Shown here: positions 34,706-43,691 of the stretch, one piece after another
How positions within the stretch are numbered: position 1 is the first letter of the stretch
Layout: each line of letters opens with the position of its first letter
Made by a program: the position numbers and the translations under genes
The notes under the pieces: generated by a model
What the model was told of the DNA's origin: nothing
Database searches by the model: none
Seen by the model: the letters and a program-made list of their open reading frames with translations, nothing else
NCBI GenBank assembly: GCA_032162705.1
Contig: JAVRON010000144.1
Coordinates: forward strand, 1-64,000
Length of the DNA stretch: 64,000 nt
DNA from: QHXN01 sp032162705
GTDB taxonomy: Bacteria; Acidobacteriota; Blastocatellia; Pyrinomonadales; Pyrinomonadaceae
Direction: 5' to 3'

Positions 34706-35335
34706 ATGACAGTACCGCGACTAATACCAGAGCCGGACGAGGTGATGCAGATGTTGAAGAAGACGGGGGCGTACCGCGAAGGGCACTTCGTCTATCCTTC
34801 GGGGCAGCACACACCGCACTACTTCCAGATGCCGCTCGCCTTCCGTTACTACGACACGGCGCGCGTGCTGGCCGTCGCGCTCAGCCGCAAGCTCCGTCTG
34901 GAGAAGGACATTTCGAGCGCGCTCCCCAAAGTCTCGATCATCAGCCCCAGTCCGGGCGGCATCCCCGTCGCCTTCGCCGTGCGCGAGGCGCTGACCGCCG
35001 AGCAGATTTACTGGGCCGAGCGCGAAGAAGGCAAGCGCATGTTCCGCCAGTACGTCAACGCGGGCGAGATACACCCTTGCGTGCTGGTCGATGACATCTC
35101 GCGCACGGGGAAGGCGCTCGAAGAGACGGTCGAGCTTGTGACACAACTCGGCGCGAAGATCATCGGCTGCGGCGTCATCGTCCGCTTCCGCAACGGCCCC
35201 TCGCAAATCGAAATCCCCGGCTGCGACCCCGTCCCCATCCTCTCGCTCGTCGAGTTCGACGCCAAGTGGTACGACAGCGGCGCGGACTGCACCGAATGCA
35301 AGAAGGAAGCGCCCGAAGAGCACGTCCGGTTCTGA
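34706..35335 (+). CDS. pyrE: orotate phosphoribosyltransferase-like protein
   Basis: 209 residues. The type I phosphoribosyltransferase fold is shown by CVLVDDISRTGKALEETVELV (PRPP loop with the acidic pair, residues ~124-144) and by ISPSPGGIPVAFAVREAL, which replaces the usual GIP.GG block. GHFVYPSGQHTPHYFQM matches the PyrE N-terminus (SGxxSxxY). PyrE makes orotidine 5'-phosphate from orotate and PRPP in pyrimidine synthesis. The C-terminal CTECKKEAPEEHV tail is unusual. Identity as PyrE rather than a related transferase is likely but not certain. Confidence 0.8.
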   Translation: MTVPRLIPEPDEVMQMLKKTGAYREGHFVYPSGQHTPHYFQMPLAFRYYDTARVLAVALSRKLRLEKDISSALPKVSIISPSPGGIPVAFAVREALTAEQIYWAEREEGKRMFRQYVNAGEIHPCVLVDDISRTGKALEETVELVTQLGAKIIGCGVIVRFRNGPSQIEIPGCDPVPILSLVEFDAKWYDSGADCTECKKEAPEEHVRF

Positions 35336-35339
35336 AGAA

Positions 35340-35485
35340 CAGTAGACAGTAGACAGTAGTCAGTAGTCAGTAGACAGTAGACAGTAGAAAAGCCTTCGCT
35401 GTCGAGTCGTCGGAGTGTCGTCGTCAACACGCGCCGAGCGGAGCCTACTGACTACTGACTACTGACTACTGACTACTGTCTACTT
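35340..35485. repeat. family B hairpin with conserved loop
   Basis: Arms of 'acagtag/tcagtag' units with a loop carrying GCCTTCGCTGTCGAGTCG, GAGTGTCGTCGTCAAC and GAGCGGAGC, near-identical in order and spacing to the loops at 13418 and 31969. It lies between the convergent pyrE-like and recR genes. Confidence 0.95.
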
Positions 35486-35486
35486 C

Positions 35487-36101
35487 TCAGATTTCGTGCC
35501 GGTTGGTGAGAGCCTTGTCCATCGTGACTTCGTCGACGAATTCGAGGTCGGAGCCGACGGGCATGCCCATGGCGATGCGTGTGACGCGGACGCCGAGCGG
35601 TTTGAGCAGGCGACTGATATAGCTGGCGGTGGCCTCGCCCTCTGTGTTGGGATTGGTGGCAAGGATGACTTCGCGCACCTCTACGCCGTCGTTGTTCTCG
35701 GGCCGTAGGCGCGGCAGAAGGTTTGCGAGGCGGAGGTCTTCGGGCCCCATCCCGCGGATGGGCGAGAGCGACCCGTGCAGCACGTGATAGAGACCGTTGT
35801 AGCTGCGCGTCTTCTCGACGGCGACGAGGTTATAAGGCTCCTCGATGACGCAAATCATCGAGCGGTCGCGCGAAGTGGAAGAGCAGAAGCGGCAGGGGTC
35901 AACGTCCGTCAGGTTATTGCAGATTGTGCAGGAGACGATCTTGAGCTTGACCTCTTCGAGCGCCGCGACGAAACGCTCCACGTCCGCTCCCGACATCCGC
36001 AGGACGTGGAAGGCGAGCCGCTGCGCCGACTTCTGTCCGACGCCGGGCAGGCGCTTGAACTCGTCGATCAGTTTCGTGACTGGCTCAGAGTATTCCAGCA
36101 T
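35487..36101 (-). CDS. recR: recombination protein RecR
   Basis: 204 residues. HhH motif RLPGVGQKSAQRLAFHVL (residues ~17-34), Cys4 zinc finger CTICNNLTDVDPCRFC (58-73), Toprim domain with ICVIEEPYNLVAVEK and the acidic EGEATASYI, and the C-terminal Walker-like GMPVGSDLEFVDE. It acts with RecO and RecF in loading RecA at gaps. It is encoded downstream of ybaB on the same strand, the classic order; dnaX, the usual third member, is not adjacent. Confidence 0.97.
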   Translation of the reverse strand: MLEYSEPVTKLIDEFKRLPGVGQKSAQRLAFHVLRMSGADVERFVAALEEVKLKIVSCTICNNLTDVDPCRFCSSTSRDRSMICVIEEPYNLVAVEKTRSYNGLYHVLHGSLSPIRGMGPEDLRLANLLPRLRPENNDGVEVREVILATNPNTEGEATASYISRLLKPLGVRVTRIAMGMPVGSDLEFVDEVTMDKALTNRHEI

Positions 36102-36103
36102 AA

Positions 36104-36189
36104 GTGGGATGAGTGATAAGTGATGAGTGACAAGTGATAAGAAACACCGGATTGCTCTTTCTTATCACTTATCACTCATCACTTATCAC
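36104..36189. repeat. family C hairpin between ybaB and recR
   Basis: Arms of 'gtgataa/gtgatga' units with a ~15-nt loop reading ACACCGGATTGCTC. The perfectly paired part is about 30 bp, placed 3 bp upstream of the recR start codon and 4 bp downstream of the ybaB stop codon. Confidence 0.93.
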
Positions 36190-36193
36190 GGCT

Positions 36194-36499
36194 CTAGAGG
36201 AGTCCGGGCGGGATCATGCCGCCGAGCTTGGACTTCATGGCCTCATCGACCTTGCGTCCCGCCTCGTTGACGGCGGCGACGATGAGGTCTTGCAGCATCT
36301 CGACATCGCCCTCTTTGACGGCTTCGGGGTCGATCTTGATGGACTCGACCTCTTTGGTGCCGCGCATCTGGACGGTGACGACGCCGCCGCCCGCCGTGGC
36401 ATCGACGACCATCTCCTCCATCTCCTTCGCCATCTTCTCCTGCATGGCTTGCGCCTGCTTCATCATCTGCTGCATGTTCATGCCGCCGGGAAATTTCAT
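36194..36499 (-). CDS. ybaB: YbaB/EbfC nucleoid-associated protein
   Basis: 101 residues from the ATG at 36499, which has GAGG 9 nt upstream; two earlier in-frame starts are less supported. The N-terminus MKFPGGMNMQQMMKQAQAMQEKMAKEME matches the Met/Gln-rich start of the family. The middle VVDATAGGGVVTVQMRGTKEVESIKIDPE and the C-terminal AAVNEAGRKVDEAMKSKLGGM follow the family pattern. It forms DNA-binding dimers and is often linked to recR, as here. Confidence 0.95.
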   Translation of the reverse strand: MKFPGGMNMQQMMKQAQAMQEKMAKEMEEMVVDATAGGGVVTVQMRGTKEVESIKIDPEAVKEGDVEMLQDLIVAAVNEAGRKVDEAMKSKLGGMIPPGLL

Positions 36500-36733
36500 C
36501 GCTCTTACCTCGCTCATTCGACAGAGATTTTGTTTAAGGGGTTCGGCCAACATCCTATCTTCCCGCCTGCACAAATGCAACGCCGCCCGCCCGAGCATCG
36601 CGCTCCTCCGCGCCGCAACCTTATAACGGGCTTCGTCGCCGCCTTCGCCGGGCGCGTGAGGCGGCGGGTGGGCGCGTGTTATAAGCTGACGCCGGAGGAG
36701 CGTGCGCTCGTCGAGGCGGGATTGATCGCAGCG

Positions 36734-37312
36734 TCAGCCGAGGAGTTCCGCGACGCTCAGGCGCAGAGACGCGACGGCGCGCGCCTCGACTTCCTCGCCG
36801 CGTCGGACGGAAGCGTTCGCCTGATACGCGCCACCCGAAGGGTCTCGGTAGGTCTCGACACGCTCGTCAGAGAGGTTGACGATCCACACTTCGGCGATGC
36901 CCGCACGCGCGTACAGAGGCACTTTGATCTGCCGGTCGTATTCGAGCGTCGTGTCGGACACTTCGATGACGAGCAGTACGTCGGCGGGCGTGGGCTTAGA
37001 CCGTCTGTAGAAGTCTGCGCGCGGCTTGAGCACCGCAATGTCAGGCTGCGGCTCTGAATGGTCGTCCAGGCGGATCGGATTCTGCACCCAGACGACGGCG
37101 CTGCGCTGAAGCAGCAGCGTGATGAGCTGCGTCAGGAGGCCGACGCAGCCTGCGTGGCGTTCTCCGATAGGCGACATTTCGACGATCTCCCCGTTGACAA
37201 GCTCCACGCGTTCGTCTTCGGAGAAGATTCCGATCTGGCCCATGCGCTCATACTCGGCGACGGTGAAACGATGTCTGGTTACTTTAACTGGGATGACTTC
37301 TTGAACAGACAT
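36734..37312 (-). CDS. Uma2-family predicted endonuclease (DUF820)
   Basis: 192 residues from ATG 37312. The PD-(D/E)xK-like fold is marked by SEDERVELVNGEIVEMSPIG, then PQPDIAVLKPRAD (catalytic Asp) and DVLLVIEVSDTTLEYDRQIKVPLYARAGIAEVWIV (Glu and Lys). Uma2 proteins are abundant in cyanobacteria and Acidobacteria and are of unknown biological role. The sequence appears intact. It is divergent from the second helicase. Confidence 0.88.
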   Translation of the reverse strand: MSVQEVIPVKVTRHRFTVAEYERMGQIGIFSEDERVELVNGEIVEMSPIGERHAGCVGLLTQLITLLLQRSAVVWVQNPIRLDDHSEPQPDIAVLKPRADFYRRSKPTPADVLLVIEVSDTTLEYDRQIKVPLYARAGIAEVWIVNLSDERVETYRDPSGGAYQANASVRRGEEVEARAVASLRLSVAELLG

Positions 37313-37498
37313 GACTTTGTCTCCCGTGCGTGAGTGGCGGCCCCGCTGGCGTACACACATGATAACACGGCCGGGCGTTCGTGCGCGGTGCTGCACGCCG
37401 CCCGGCCTTTGCTTGAAAGCGACGCGACGGCGCGGCCCCGGCGCAAACGATTTACGCGCCGCGCGCGCGCGTGCTATAAGCCAGCAGGCAGCCGAACT

Positions 37499-39616
37499 AT
37501 GAAGCGTTACGTCATCAAGCGGCCCGCGGGCGCGCAACTCCCCGAAAGGCTCGCGCGCTTTCGCGAGGAGCTGAACGAGGAGCAGTTCGCCGTGGCGACC
37601 TCGCCTGCGGGGGCCGCGCTCGTCATCGCGGGCGCAGGTTCGGGGAAGACGCGCGCCATCACATACCGCGTCGCGTATCTGGTCGAGCAGGGCGTCGCGC
37701 CCGCGCGCATCTGTCTCGCCACGTTCACGAACCGCGCCGCACGCGAGATGCTTCGCCGCGTCGAGCAACTGACCGGCGGCACTTCGGATGTCGCGCGCCG
37801 TGTCTGGGGCGGCACATTCCACCGCATCGCCAATCTCGTCCTACGCCGCCACGCCGAATCTATCGGCTACACGTCGAGCTATTCCATCCTCGACACCGAA
37901 GACGCGCGCGACTTCCTCTCGGTCTGCGTCGCGGAGGCGGGCGTTGACACGAAGGCGCGTCGCTTTCCCAAACCGGAAGTCTTGCAGGACATCATCAGCT
38001 TCGCCACCAACACAGACACGGCACTGTCCGATGTCATCCCGCGCCGACATCCACACTTCGAGCCTCTGACGGCTGAGATCACGCGCGTTGACCGCCTCTA
38101 CATGGAGCGCAAGCGCGAGCGTAACGTGATGGACTACGACGATCTGCTCTTGAATTGGAAGCGTCTCTTGGAAGAGAAGCCGGAGGTCGCGCGGATTTAT
38201 CAGGAGCAGTTCGAGCACGTACTCGTTGACGAGTATCAGGACACGAACAAGTTGCAGGCAGAGATCGTTGACCTGCTGGCGGTCAAGCATCGTAACGTAA
38301 TGGTCGTCGGCGACGACGCGCAGAGCATATTCGCCTTTCGCGGCGCATCGGTCGAAGGCATCTATGAGTTCCCGAAGCGCTACACGGAGGCGCGCGTCTT
38401 CCGCCTTGAGACCAACTATCGCTCGACGCCCGAAATCCTCTCTGTCGCCAACGTCTCCATCGCCTCGAACCGGCGACAGTTCACAAAGACTCTGCGCGCC
38501 GCACGTCCTTCGCAGGGCCTCGCGCCCGCGCTCGTCCCATGCCGCGACGCAGACCAGCAGGCCGCCTTCGCCGCCTCGCGCATCCTTGAGCTGCGCGACG
38601 AAGGTGTACCTTTAAGCGAGATGGCCGTGCTCTATCGCTCGCACTACCACTCGCTCGAACTGCAACTTGAGTTGACGCGGCGCGGCATCCCTTACCGCGT
38701 GCGCTCAGGGATGCGCTTCTTCGAGCAGGCGCACATCAAGGACGTGGTCGCGTACCTGCGTCTGGTCGCCAACCCGCGCGACGAGCTTGCATGGAAGCGC
38801 GTGCTTCGTCTCATCCCGAACGTCGGCGCGGCCACGGTGAATCGTGTCTGGGAGCGCATCAGTGTCGCGGCAGACCCGCTCGCGCTCGTCCTGCGTGGCG
38901 AGGCCGACGCGGCGGCGTCGAAGCGTGGCGCGGGCTGGACGGAGTTTCGCGCTCTGCTCGAAGAGCTTGTGCGTGAGGAGGTGCGCGTGAGTCCCGCGCG
39001 GCAGATCGAGACGGTGCTTGCGCGCGGCTACGAAGAATATCTTGAGAACACTTTCGAGAACGCGGAGGCGCGGCTTGAAGACCTGCGCCAACTCGCTCAC
39101 TACGCCGCTCGCTACACTTCGGCGGAAGAGTTTCTCGCAGAGCTTGCGCTGCTCTCGACCGAGCGTTACGGCGCGCCGCAGGGTGTAGCCGCGGAGGACG
39201 TAATCGAGGGCGGCGACGAAGACGAACTGCTCACGCTCTCATCCGTCCATCAGGCCAAAGGTCTCGAATGGCGCGCGGTCTTTATCCTCTGGGCGGCGGA
39301 CGGCAAGTTCCCCTCGCCCCGCGCACTGCGCGACGCCGAAGGCGAAGAGGAGGAGCGACGCCTCTGGTACGTCGCGCTCACACGCGCACGCGACCAGCTC
39401 TACATCACATACCCCTTGATGGTCACGGACTACGCGAGCCGCCAGACCGTCTTGCAGCGCCCCTCACGCTTCGTCACAGAAGTCCCGCCCGAGCTTTACG
39501 AAATCTGGAGCCTCGAAGAAGAGACCGTACAGCCCGCGCTCGAAGCCGCGAAGGAAGAAGAAGACACAGACAAAGGCGGAGGCGAGAGCGGCGAGCCGGG
39601 CGGCTACGTCAATTAA
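37499..39616 (+). CDS. UvrD/Rep-family DNA helicase (second paralogue)
   Basis: 705 residues from ATG 37499; a longer frame upstream has no support. Motifs: LNEEQFAVATS, Walker A GAGSGKT, motif II VDEYQDTN, motif III GDDAQSIFAFRGAS, motif IV ETNYRSTPEIL, motif V LSSVHQAKGLEWRAVFI and motif VI VALTRARDQLYI. It is more divergent than PcrA at 29499 and lacks the C-terminal Tudor-like tail. It is probably a Rep-like translocase active at stalled forks or in recombination. The C-terminus is a Glu/Gly-rich acidic tail. Confidence 0.93.
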   Translation: MKRYVIKRPAGAQLPERLARFREELNEEQFAVATSPAGAALVIAGAGSGKTRAITYRVAYLVEQGVAPARICLATFTNRAAREMLRRVEQLTGGTSDVARRVWGGTFHRIANLVLRRHAESIGYTSSYSILDTEDARDFLSVCVAEAGVDTKARRFPKPEVLQDIISFATNTDTALSDVIPRRHPHFEPLTAEITRVDRLYMERKRERNVMDYDDLLLNWKRLLEEKPEVARIYQEQFEHVLVDEYQDTNKLQAEIVDLLAVKHRNVMVVGDDAQSIFAFRGASVEGIYEFPKRYTEARVFRLETNYRSTPEILSVANVSIASNRRQFTKTLRAARPSQGLAPALVPCRDADQQAAFAASRILELRDEGVPLSEMAVLYRSHYHSLELQLELTRRGIPYRVRSGMRFFEQAHIKDVVAYLRLVANPRDELAWKRVLRLIPNVGAATVNRVWERISVAADPLALVLRGEADAAASKRGAGWTEFRALLEELVREEVRVSPARQIETVLARGYEEYLENTFENAEARLEDLRQLAHYAARYTSAEEFLAELALLSTERYGAPQGVAAEDVIEGGDEDELLTLSSVHQAKGLEWRAVFILWAADGKFPSPRALRDAEGEEEERRLWYVALTRARDQLYITYPLMVTDYASRQTVLQRPSRFVTEVPPELYEIWSLEEETVQPALEAAKEEEDTDKGGGESGEPGGYVN

Positions 39617-39770
39617 AATTATCCGTCACGCGACTGCGGACAATGTTGGCTGTGGTCACATTGGCATTTAGCTAAGGTCAGTCTTGCCCGCGAAGCGTCT
39701 CAAAGCGACCTGATGATGGACGGGCTGAACGCGTATTGTGTCTCACAAGTAGGAGTCTTATCATTCACAC

Positions 39771-40059
39771 ATGCACGTCATTACTCGCAAACGGCTTAAT
39801 GAGTTTGCCGAGAAATATCCTGAAACGAAAACCGCTCTTGCTCATTGGTATAGCCTGGCAAAGCATCATAACTTCTCGAATCTTGTCGAATTGAAAGCGA
39901 TATTTTTCATCTGCCGACCAAGTGGGCAAGCTCACGGTATTCAATATCGGCGGGAATAAAATTCGTCTCATCGCGGCAATCCATTATAATCGGAACAGAA
40001 TTTATATTCGTGCCGTGCTGACTCATGCCGAATATGATGAGGGTACATGGAAGGAATAG
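39771..40059 (+). pseudogene. higB: HigB-family toxin with a one-base frameshift
   Basis: The first 45 codons (MHVITRKRLNEFAEKYPETK...LVELKAIF) match the HigB toxin family (mRNA interferase). After that the frame ends in unrelated codons at 39959. Removing one T from the T5 run at 39903-39907 joins it to a frame reading ADQVGKLTVFNIGGNKIRLI and IYIRAVLTHAEYDEGTWKE, the canonical second half, with a stop at 40059. The extra base could be an inactivating mutation, a sequencing error in a homopolymer, or a +1 recoding site. The antitoxin follows 3 bp downstream. Confidence 0.88.
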
Positions 40060-40062
40060 GTG

Positions 40063-40317
40063 ATGTGCAATCTAAATGTTAACAAAACGGCGGAAGCATG
40101 GTCTTCTCTCGCCGGGACGGTCTTTGTGCCGCATACGGAAGAAGAGTACCGGCGGCTGGTCGCGCTGCTCGACGGTCTAATTGATGAAGTTGGAGAGAAC
40201 GAGTCGCACACGCTCGCGTCGCTGATGGAAGTTATCAGCATCATCATCGAAAAGTATGAAGATGAGCATGTACCTGAATTGACGATTGAAGAGAAGGGAC
40301 TGTCAGACTTTCTGTGA
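40063..40317 (+). CDS. higA: HigA-like antitoxin
   Basis: 84 residues from ATG 40063; a GTG one codon before is possible. The block HTEEEYRRLVALLDGLIDEVGENESHTLASLMEVISIIIEKYEDEHVPEL is the N-terminal region typical of antitoxins paired with this HigB family. The usual C-terminal helix-turn-helix is missing, so it can bind toxin but may not self-repress. It stays intact while the toxin is frameshifted, which fits relaxed need for the toxin. Confidence 0.8.
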   Translation: MCNLNVNKTAEAWSSLAGTVFVPHTEEEYRRLVALLDGLIDEVGENESHTLASLMEVISIIIEKYEDEHVPELTIEEKGLSDFL

Positions 40318-40319
40318 TT

Positions 40320-40356
40320 CTTAATCTCTGTGTCTCTGTGTCTCTGTGACTGAATT
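40320..40356. repeat. single arm of family A repeat
   Basis: 'ctctgtgt' units in a row after the HigA-like gene, without a complementary arm nearby. It is probably a half element or a decayed copy. Confidence 0.75.
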
Positions 40357-40418
40357 CTGTTATGTACTCTAAACCCTGACGCCTGTATCAAGCCCCTGCG
40401 AACGAACACCGGGACAGT

Positions 40419-42113
40419 GTGTTAGACTGCTGCGCAAAGACGGTGGCGGAGCACACGGACAAACGTAGTGAGCGGATAAGGCGGCGCGTGCGCTACGGGC
40501 AGAAGCGCCTGAAGCGGCTTTCACGCACGGCCACGCTCGGCGGCATCTTCCTCTCATTCCTGCAAGTCGGCACGACGGGCTTTGGCGGCGGCATCGCCGT
40601 CGTCGCGCAACTGCGTGTGCTCGTGCTGCAAAAGCGTCGGTGGTTTACAGAGCACGAGTTCGCCGAAGGACTCGCGCTGGCGCAGAGCCTGCCCGGCTCG
40701 ATGGCGGGAAACGTCGCCGCATACGTGGGCCTGCGTCTGCGTGGGTGGCGCGGGGCGTCGGTGGCGCTGGCGGGGCTTGTGCTTCCGTCGATGCTGTTGA
40801 TGATACTGCTCGCCATACTCTACCGGCATCTACGCAACCTGCCGGATACGGAAAAACTCTTTCACGGATTGAACGCGGCGGTCGTCGCGCTCATCGCGGT
40901 CACGGCCTGGCGCATTGGCCGCAGCACAGTCTCGAAGCCCTGGCAGTGGTACATCGCCGTCTTCTCCGGTCTCGCCGTCATCATGTTCGGCGCGACCGTG
41001 ATCGAGGTCGTGCTCGTCTCGGGGCTGACGGGCATCTACATCGACTCGTTCGCGGAGAGACGCTGGCAGCGCTGGCGACGCATACGCCGCCGCGCCGCGC
41101 ACAGGCGTGCGGAACTCTCCGAGGCTGAGTCGCGCGCCTTCGTCGGCGGCTACCTGACGCGCGCCGTCGCCGACGAGCACGTGCGGCAGACGGGCGGCGA
41201 GTTCGTCGAGAGCGATGCGGAGACGCTCGCCGAGCGCAGACCCGAACGCCGCGCAAAGAGGGCCGCAAAGGTCAGGGAGCGCGCGCGCGTCTGGCGCAGG
41301 GCCAAGAAGGGCGGCGGGCAGAAGACGGAAGCCGAGGGAGTTGGAGCCGCGAGCATTGACGAGAGTGATGTCCGAGTAGACGAGGACGGCGAGAGCAGAG
41401 TCGAAGACGGCGACGGGAGAGTTGAAGGCGGCGTCGAGAAAGTCGAAGGCAGCGAGAGAGTTGAAGATGACGGTAGGAACTCGAAGAAGAGAGTTGAAGA
41501 TGGCGGTAGGAACTCGAAGAGTCGAGACACGCGCCTGCGTTCCTTCGTGGTGCTGGCGGCGGCGATGCCCTTGCTCGCAAAGCTTGCGCTGCTGCTGACG
41601 ATCTCGTCCATCTTCCTGCGTATCGGGGCCGTGACCTTCGGCGGCGGCTTCGTCATGGTTCCGCTCATCGAGGCGGAGGTCGTCCAGGAGCATGGGTGGC
41701 TTACGCACCGCGAGTTCGTCGAGGCGTTCGCGCTCGGGCAGGTGACGCCGGGCCCCGTCCTTGTCACCGCGACCTTCATCGGCTATCGCGTCGCGGGCAC
41801 GCTCGGCGCGCTCGTCGCAACCGTCAGCATCTTTCTTCCGTCGCTCGTCCTCACCATCGTCGCAGGCTCAAGCCTCCGCCGCTTCCGTGCGAACCGGCAG
41901 GTGCAGGCTTTCCTGCGCGGCGTCACCCCGGCGGTAGTCGGCCTGCTCGTCGCCGCCGCGTGGAGCACAGGGCGCGCAGGCATCCACACGTGGATCGGGC
42001 TGATGATTGCCCTGGTGGCGGCGGCGATGCTCCTGCGCTTCCGTCCCAATCCGTTTCTAGTCATGCTCGGCGCGGCGGCCTTACGTTTCCTCGTCGGTCT
42101 TTTCTGGTTTTGA
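40419..42113 (+). CDS. chrA: ChrA-family (chromate transporter) membrane protein with long charged linker
   Basis: 564 residues from a GTG; the exact start is uncertain. Two ChrA-type domains are fused: residues ~40-215 (LSFLQVGTTGFGGGIAVV, LAQSLPGSMAGNVAAYVG) and ~395-564 (RIGAVTFGGGFVMVPLIEAEVV, LGQVTPGPVLVTATFIGY). The FGGG and PGP/PGS motifs of the family are both present. Between them lies a ~180-residue Arg/Glu-rich cytoplasmic linker that includes a tandem repeat. Family members export chromate by proton or sulfate exchange. Some are of unknown substrate, so chromate is an inference. Confidence 0.85.
   Translation: MLDCCAKTVAEHTDKRSERIRRRVRYGQKRLKRLSRTATLGGIFLSFLQVGTTGFGGGIAVVAQLRVLVLQKRRWFTEHEFAEGLALAQSLPGSMAGNVAAYVGLRLRGWRGASVALAGLVLPSMLLMILLAILYRHLRNLPDTEKLFHGLNAAVVALIAVTAWRIGRSTVSKPWQWYIAVFSGLAVIMFGATVIEVVLVSGLTGIYIDSFAERRWQRWRRIRRRAAHRRAELSEAESRAFVGGYLTRAVADEHVRQTGGEFVESDAETLAERRPERRAKRAAKVRERARVWRRAKKGGGQKTEAEGVGAASIDESDVRVDEDGESRVEDGDGRVEGGVEKVEGSERVEDDGRNSKKRVEDGGRNSKSRDTRLRSFVVLAAAMPLLAKLALLLTISSIFLRIGAVTFGGGFVMVPLIEAEVVQEHGWLTHREFVEAFALGQVTPGPVLVTATFIGYRVAGTLGALVATVSIFLPSLVLTIVAGSSLRRFRANRQVQAFLRGVTPAVVGLLVAAAWSTGRAGIHTWIGLMIALVAAAMLLRFRPNPFLVMLGAAALRFLVGLFWF
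41456..41520. repeat. tandem repeat in the ChrA linker, 33-bp period
   Basis: Two 32-bp units (41456-41487 and 41489-41520) differ at one position. Each encodes an 11-residue RVEDxGRNSKK/S-like unit. A shorter degenerate unit lies just upstream. Confidence 0.9.
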
Positions 42114-42174
42114 ATTGATGCGGGTACGCGTAGATGAAAATCTGACAGGGCACAGGCCACTGAAAGAGAGTCTC

Positions 42175-42873
42175 ATGGAATCAACAGGCGAGTCACTGAC
42201 AAACGACCTCGCGCTCGTGGCCGAAGTCAAACTTTATTACGACCTCTATCAGCCGGGCGCGGCGGCGGGGCCTGCGCCGCTGCTCGTGGCGCTGCACGGC
42301 TACGGCAGCAACAAGGATTGGATGATGCGCGAGGCACGCAGGCATGCGCCGGAAGGGTTCGCCGTCGCCTCGCTGCAAGGCCCGCACCAGCATCTCAAAG
42401 AGCCGCACGAGCCGGGCGGCCCCCTTCGTTACGGCTTCGGCTGGGTCACGAACTTTCGCCCCGAAGAGTCAATCGCGCTCCAACAGCGCGCGCTGCTCGA
42501 TCTGCTGGACGCGCTCATCGTGCGTGGCGTCGCGCGACGCGAGAGAGTCTTCCTCTTTGGCTTCTCGCAGACGTGCGCGCTCAACTATCGCTTCGCCTTC
42601 ACGCACCGCGAGACCCTGCGCGGCGTGATAGGCATCTGCGGCGGGCTGCCCGGCGACTGGGAGACAAACGCGGCCTACGGCCCGACGGCGGCTTCAGTCC
42701 TGCACCTGACGGGCACGCACGACGAGTTCTACCCGCCCGCGCGCGTCTCGGATTACGCCGAGCGGCTGCGCTTGCGCGCCTCGGACGTGGAGGCACGTGC
42801 TTACAACGCGGGTCACGAGTTTGTGCCGCAGATGCGCACGGACGTGCGCGCATGGCTTGCGGCGCGAGTTTGA
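42175..42873 (+). CDS. alpha/beta-hydrolase (phospholipase/carboxylesterase family)
   Basis: 232 residues from ATG 42175 with AAAGAGAG upstream; an earlier ATG at 42115 has no ribosome-binding site. Oxyanion region LLVALHGYGSN, nucleophile elbow FLFGFSQTCALN (Ser in GFSQT), acid in LTGTHDEFYPP and catalytic His in AYNAGHEF. The family hydrolyses short-chain esters or acyl-thioesters. The second Gly of the usual GxSxG is replaced by Thr, an uncommon but tolerated change. Translated just after the ChrA gene. Confidence 0.85.
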   Translation: MESTGESLTNDLALVAEVKLYYDLYQPGAAAGPAPLLVALHGYGSNKDWMMREARRHAPEGFAVASLQGPHQHLKEPHEPGGPLRYGFGWVTNFRPEESIALQQRALLDLLDALIVRGVARRERVFLFGFSQTCALNYRFAFTHRETLRGVIGICGGLPGDWETNAAYGPTAASVLHLTGTHDEFYPPARVSDYAERLRLRASDVEARAYNAGHEFVPQMRTDVRAWLAARV

Positions 42874-42918
42874 TTCCTGAAGCTATTGCCCTCCGGTCGA
42901 ATGATAGAGTGAGATGAG

Positions 42919-43010
42919 GTTAACCACCGCAGACACAGAGAGCACGCAGATGGCACAGAGAGTTGCATCCCTCTGTGCAACCTCTGTGTCTCTGTGTTTC
43001 GGTGGTTAAC
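42919..43010. repeat. family A hairpin (gttaaccacc ends)
   Basis: GTTAACCACC and GGTGGTTAAC terminate the two arms, which contain 'cacagag' units. The interior carries a further TGCACAGAGGG / CCCTCTGTGCA-type pairing. Confidence 0.9.
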
Positions 43011-43122
43011 GAATCTTCCACCTGACGCTGGACGCGGAAAGGTTTTAGTCCTTGAACTCGCGTCCCTAATCCGCGTATTCTCCGGCACGCATCACGTCAC
43101 AGGGAAGGGAGCAAAAGGACGG

Positions 43123-43596
43123 ATGGGCAAAAAACACCTCTTCACTTTCGCCTCGCTGCTGGCGGTCGCGGCGGTCGTCGTCGGCTATCAGGGGCGTGGG
43201 CGCGCGCCGAAGTCGCAGAAAGAAGACAGGAACATCGCCGCCGTCCGCGCCGTCATGGAGGAGCAGGCAGAGGCTTGGAACCGCGGCGACGTGGACGGGT
43301 ACATGGAAGGGTATGCGAAGGAGGACTCGACGACCTTCGTCTCCGGCGACACGATCACGCGCGGCTGGCAGACCGTGCTCGACCGCTACAAGGCGCGCTA
43401 CGACACGCGCGCGAAGATGGGCACGCTCGCCTTTTCCGAACTCGATATCAAGCCGCTCAGCGAGTTCTACATCATGGCTACGGGGCGCTGGCAGCTCACG
43501 CGCGAAGCCGACACGCCGCACGGCCGCTTCACACTCATCTTCCGCCGCACGAACGCGGGCTGGCGCATCGTCCACGACCACACGTCGTCAGAGTGA
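43123..43596 (+). CDS. exported SnoaL/DUF4440-like protein
   Basis: 157 residues from ATG 43123. A signal segment (FASLLAVAAVVVG) is followed by a nuclear-transport-factor-2-like fold: IAAVRAVMEEQAEAWNRGDVDGYMEGY and GRFTLIFRRTNAGWRIVHDHTS. Such domains serve as binding or hydrolytic pockets for varied small substrates. The stop TGA is inside the arm of the next hairpin. The domain architecture resembles the protein at 48397-49104, probably a distant paralogue. Confidence 0.82.
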   Translation: MGKKHLFTFASLLAVAAVVVGYQGRGRAPKSQKEDRNIAAVRAVMEEQAEAWNRGDVDGYMEGYAKEDSTTFVSGDTITRGWQTVLDRYKARYDTRAKMGTLAFSELDIKPLSEFYIMATGRWQLTREADTPHGRFTLIFRRTNAGWRIVHDHTSSE

Positions 43597-43671
43597 TAAG
43601 TGATGAGTGATGAGTGATAAGAAAAACCGGCAGCCGTCCTTTCTTATCACTCATCACTCATCACTTATTAC
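43593..43671. repeat. family C hairpin
   Basis: 'gtgataa/gtgatga' arms around the loop AACCGGCAGCCGTCC, similar to the loop of the copy at 36104. It provides the stop codon of the SnoaL-like gene. Confidence 0.93.
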
Positions 43672-43691
43672 CTTTGAGAAGGAGACTGAAC

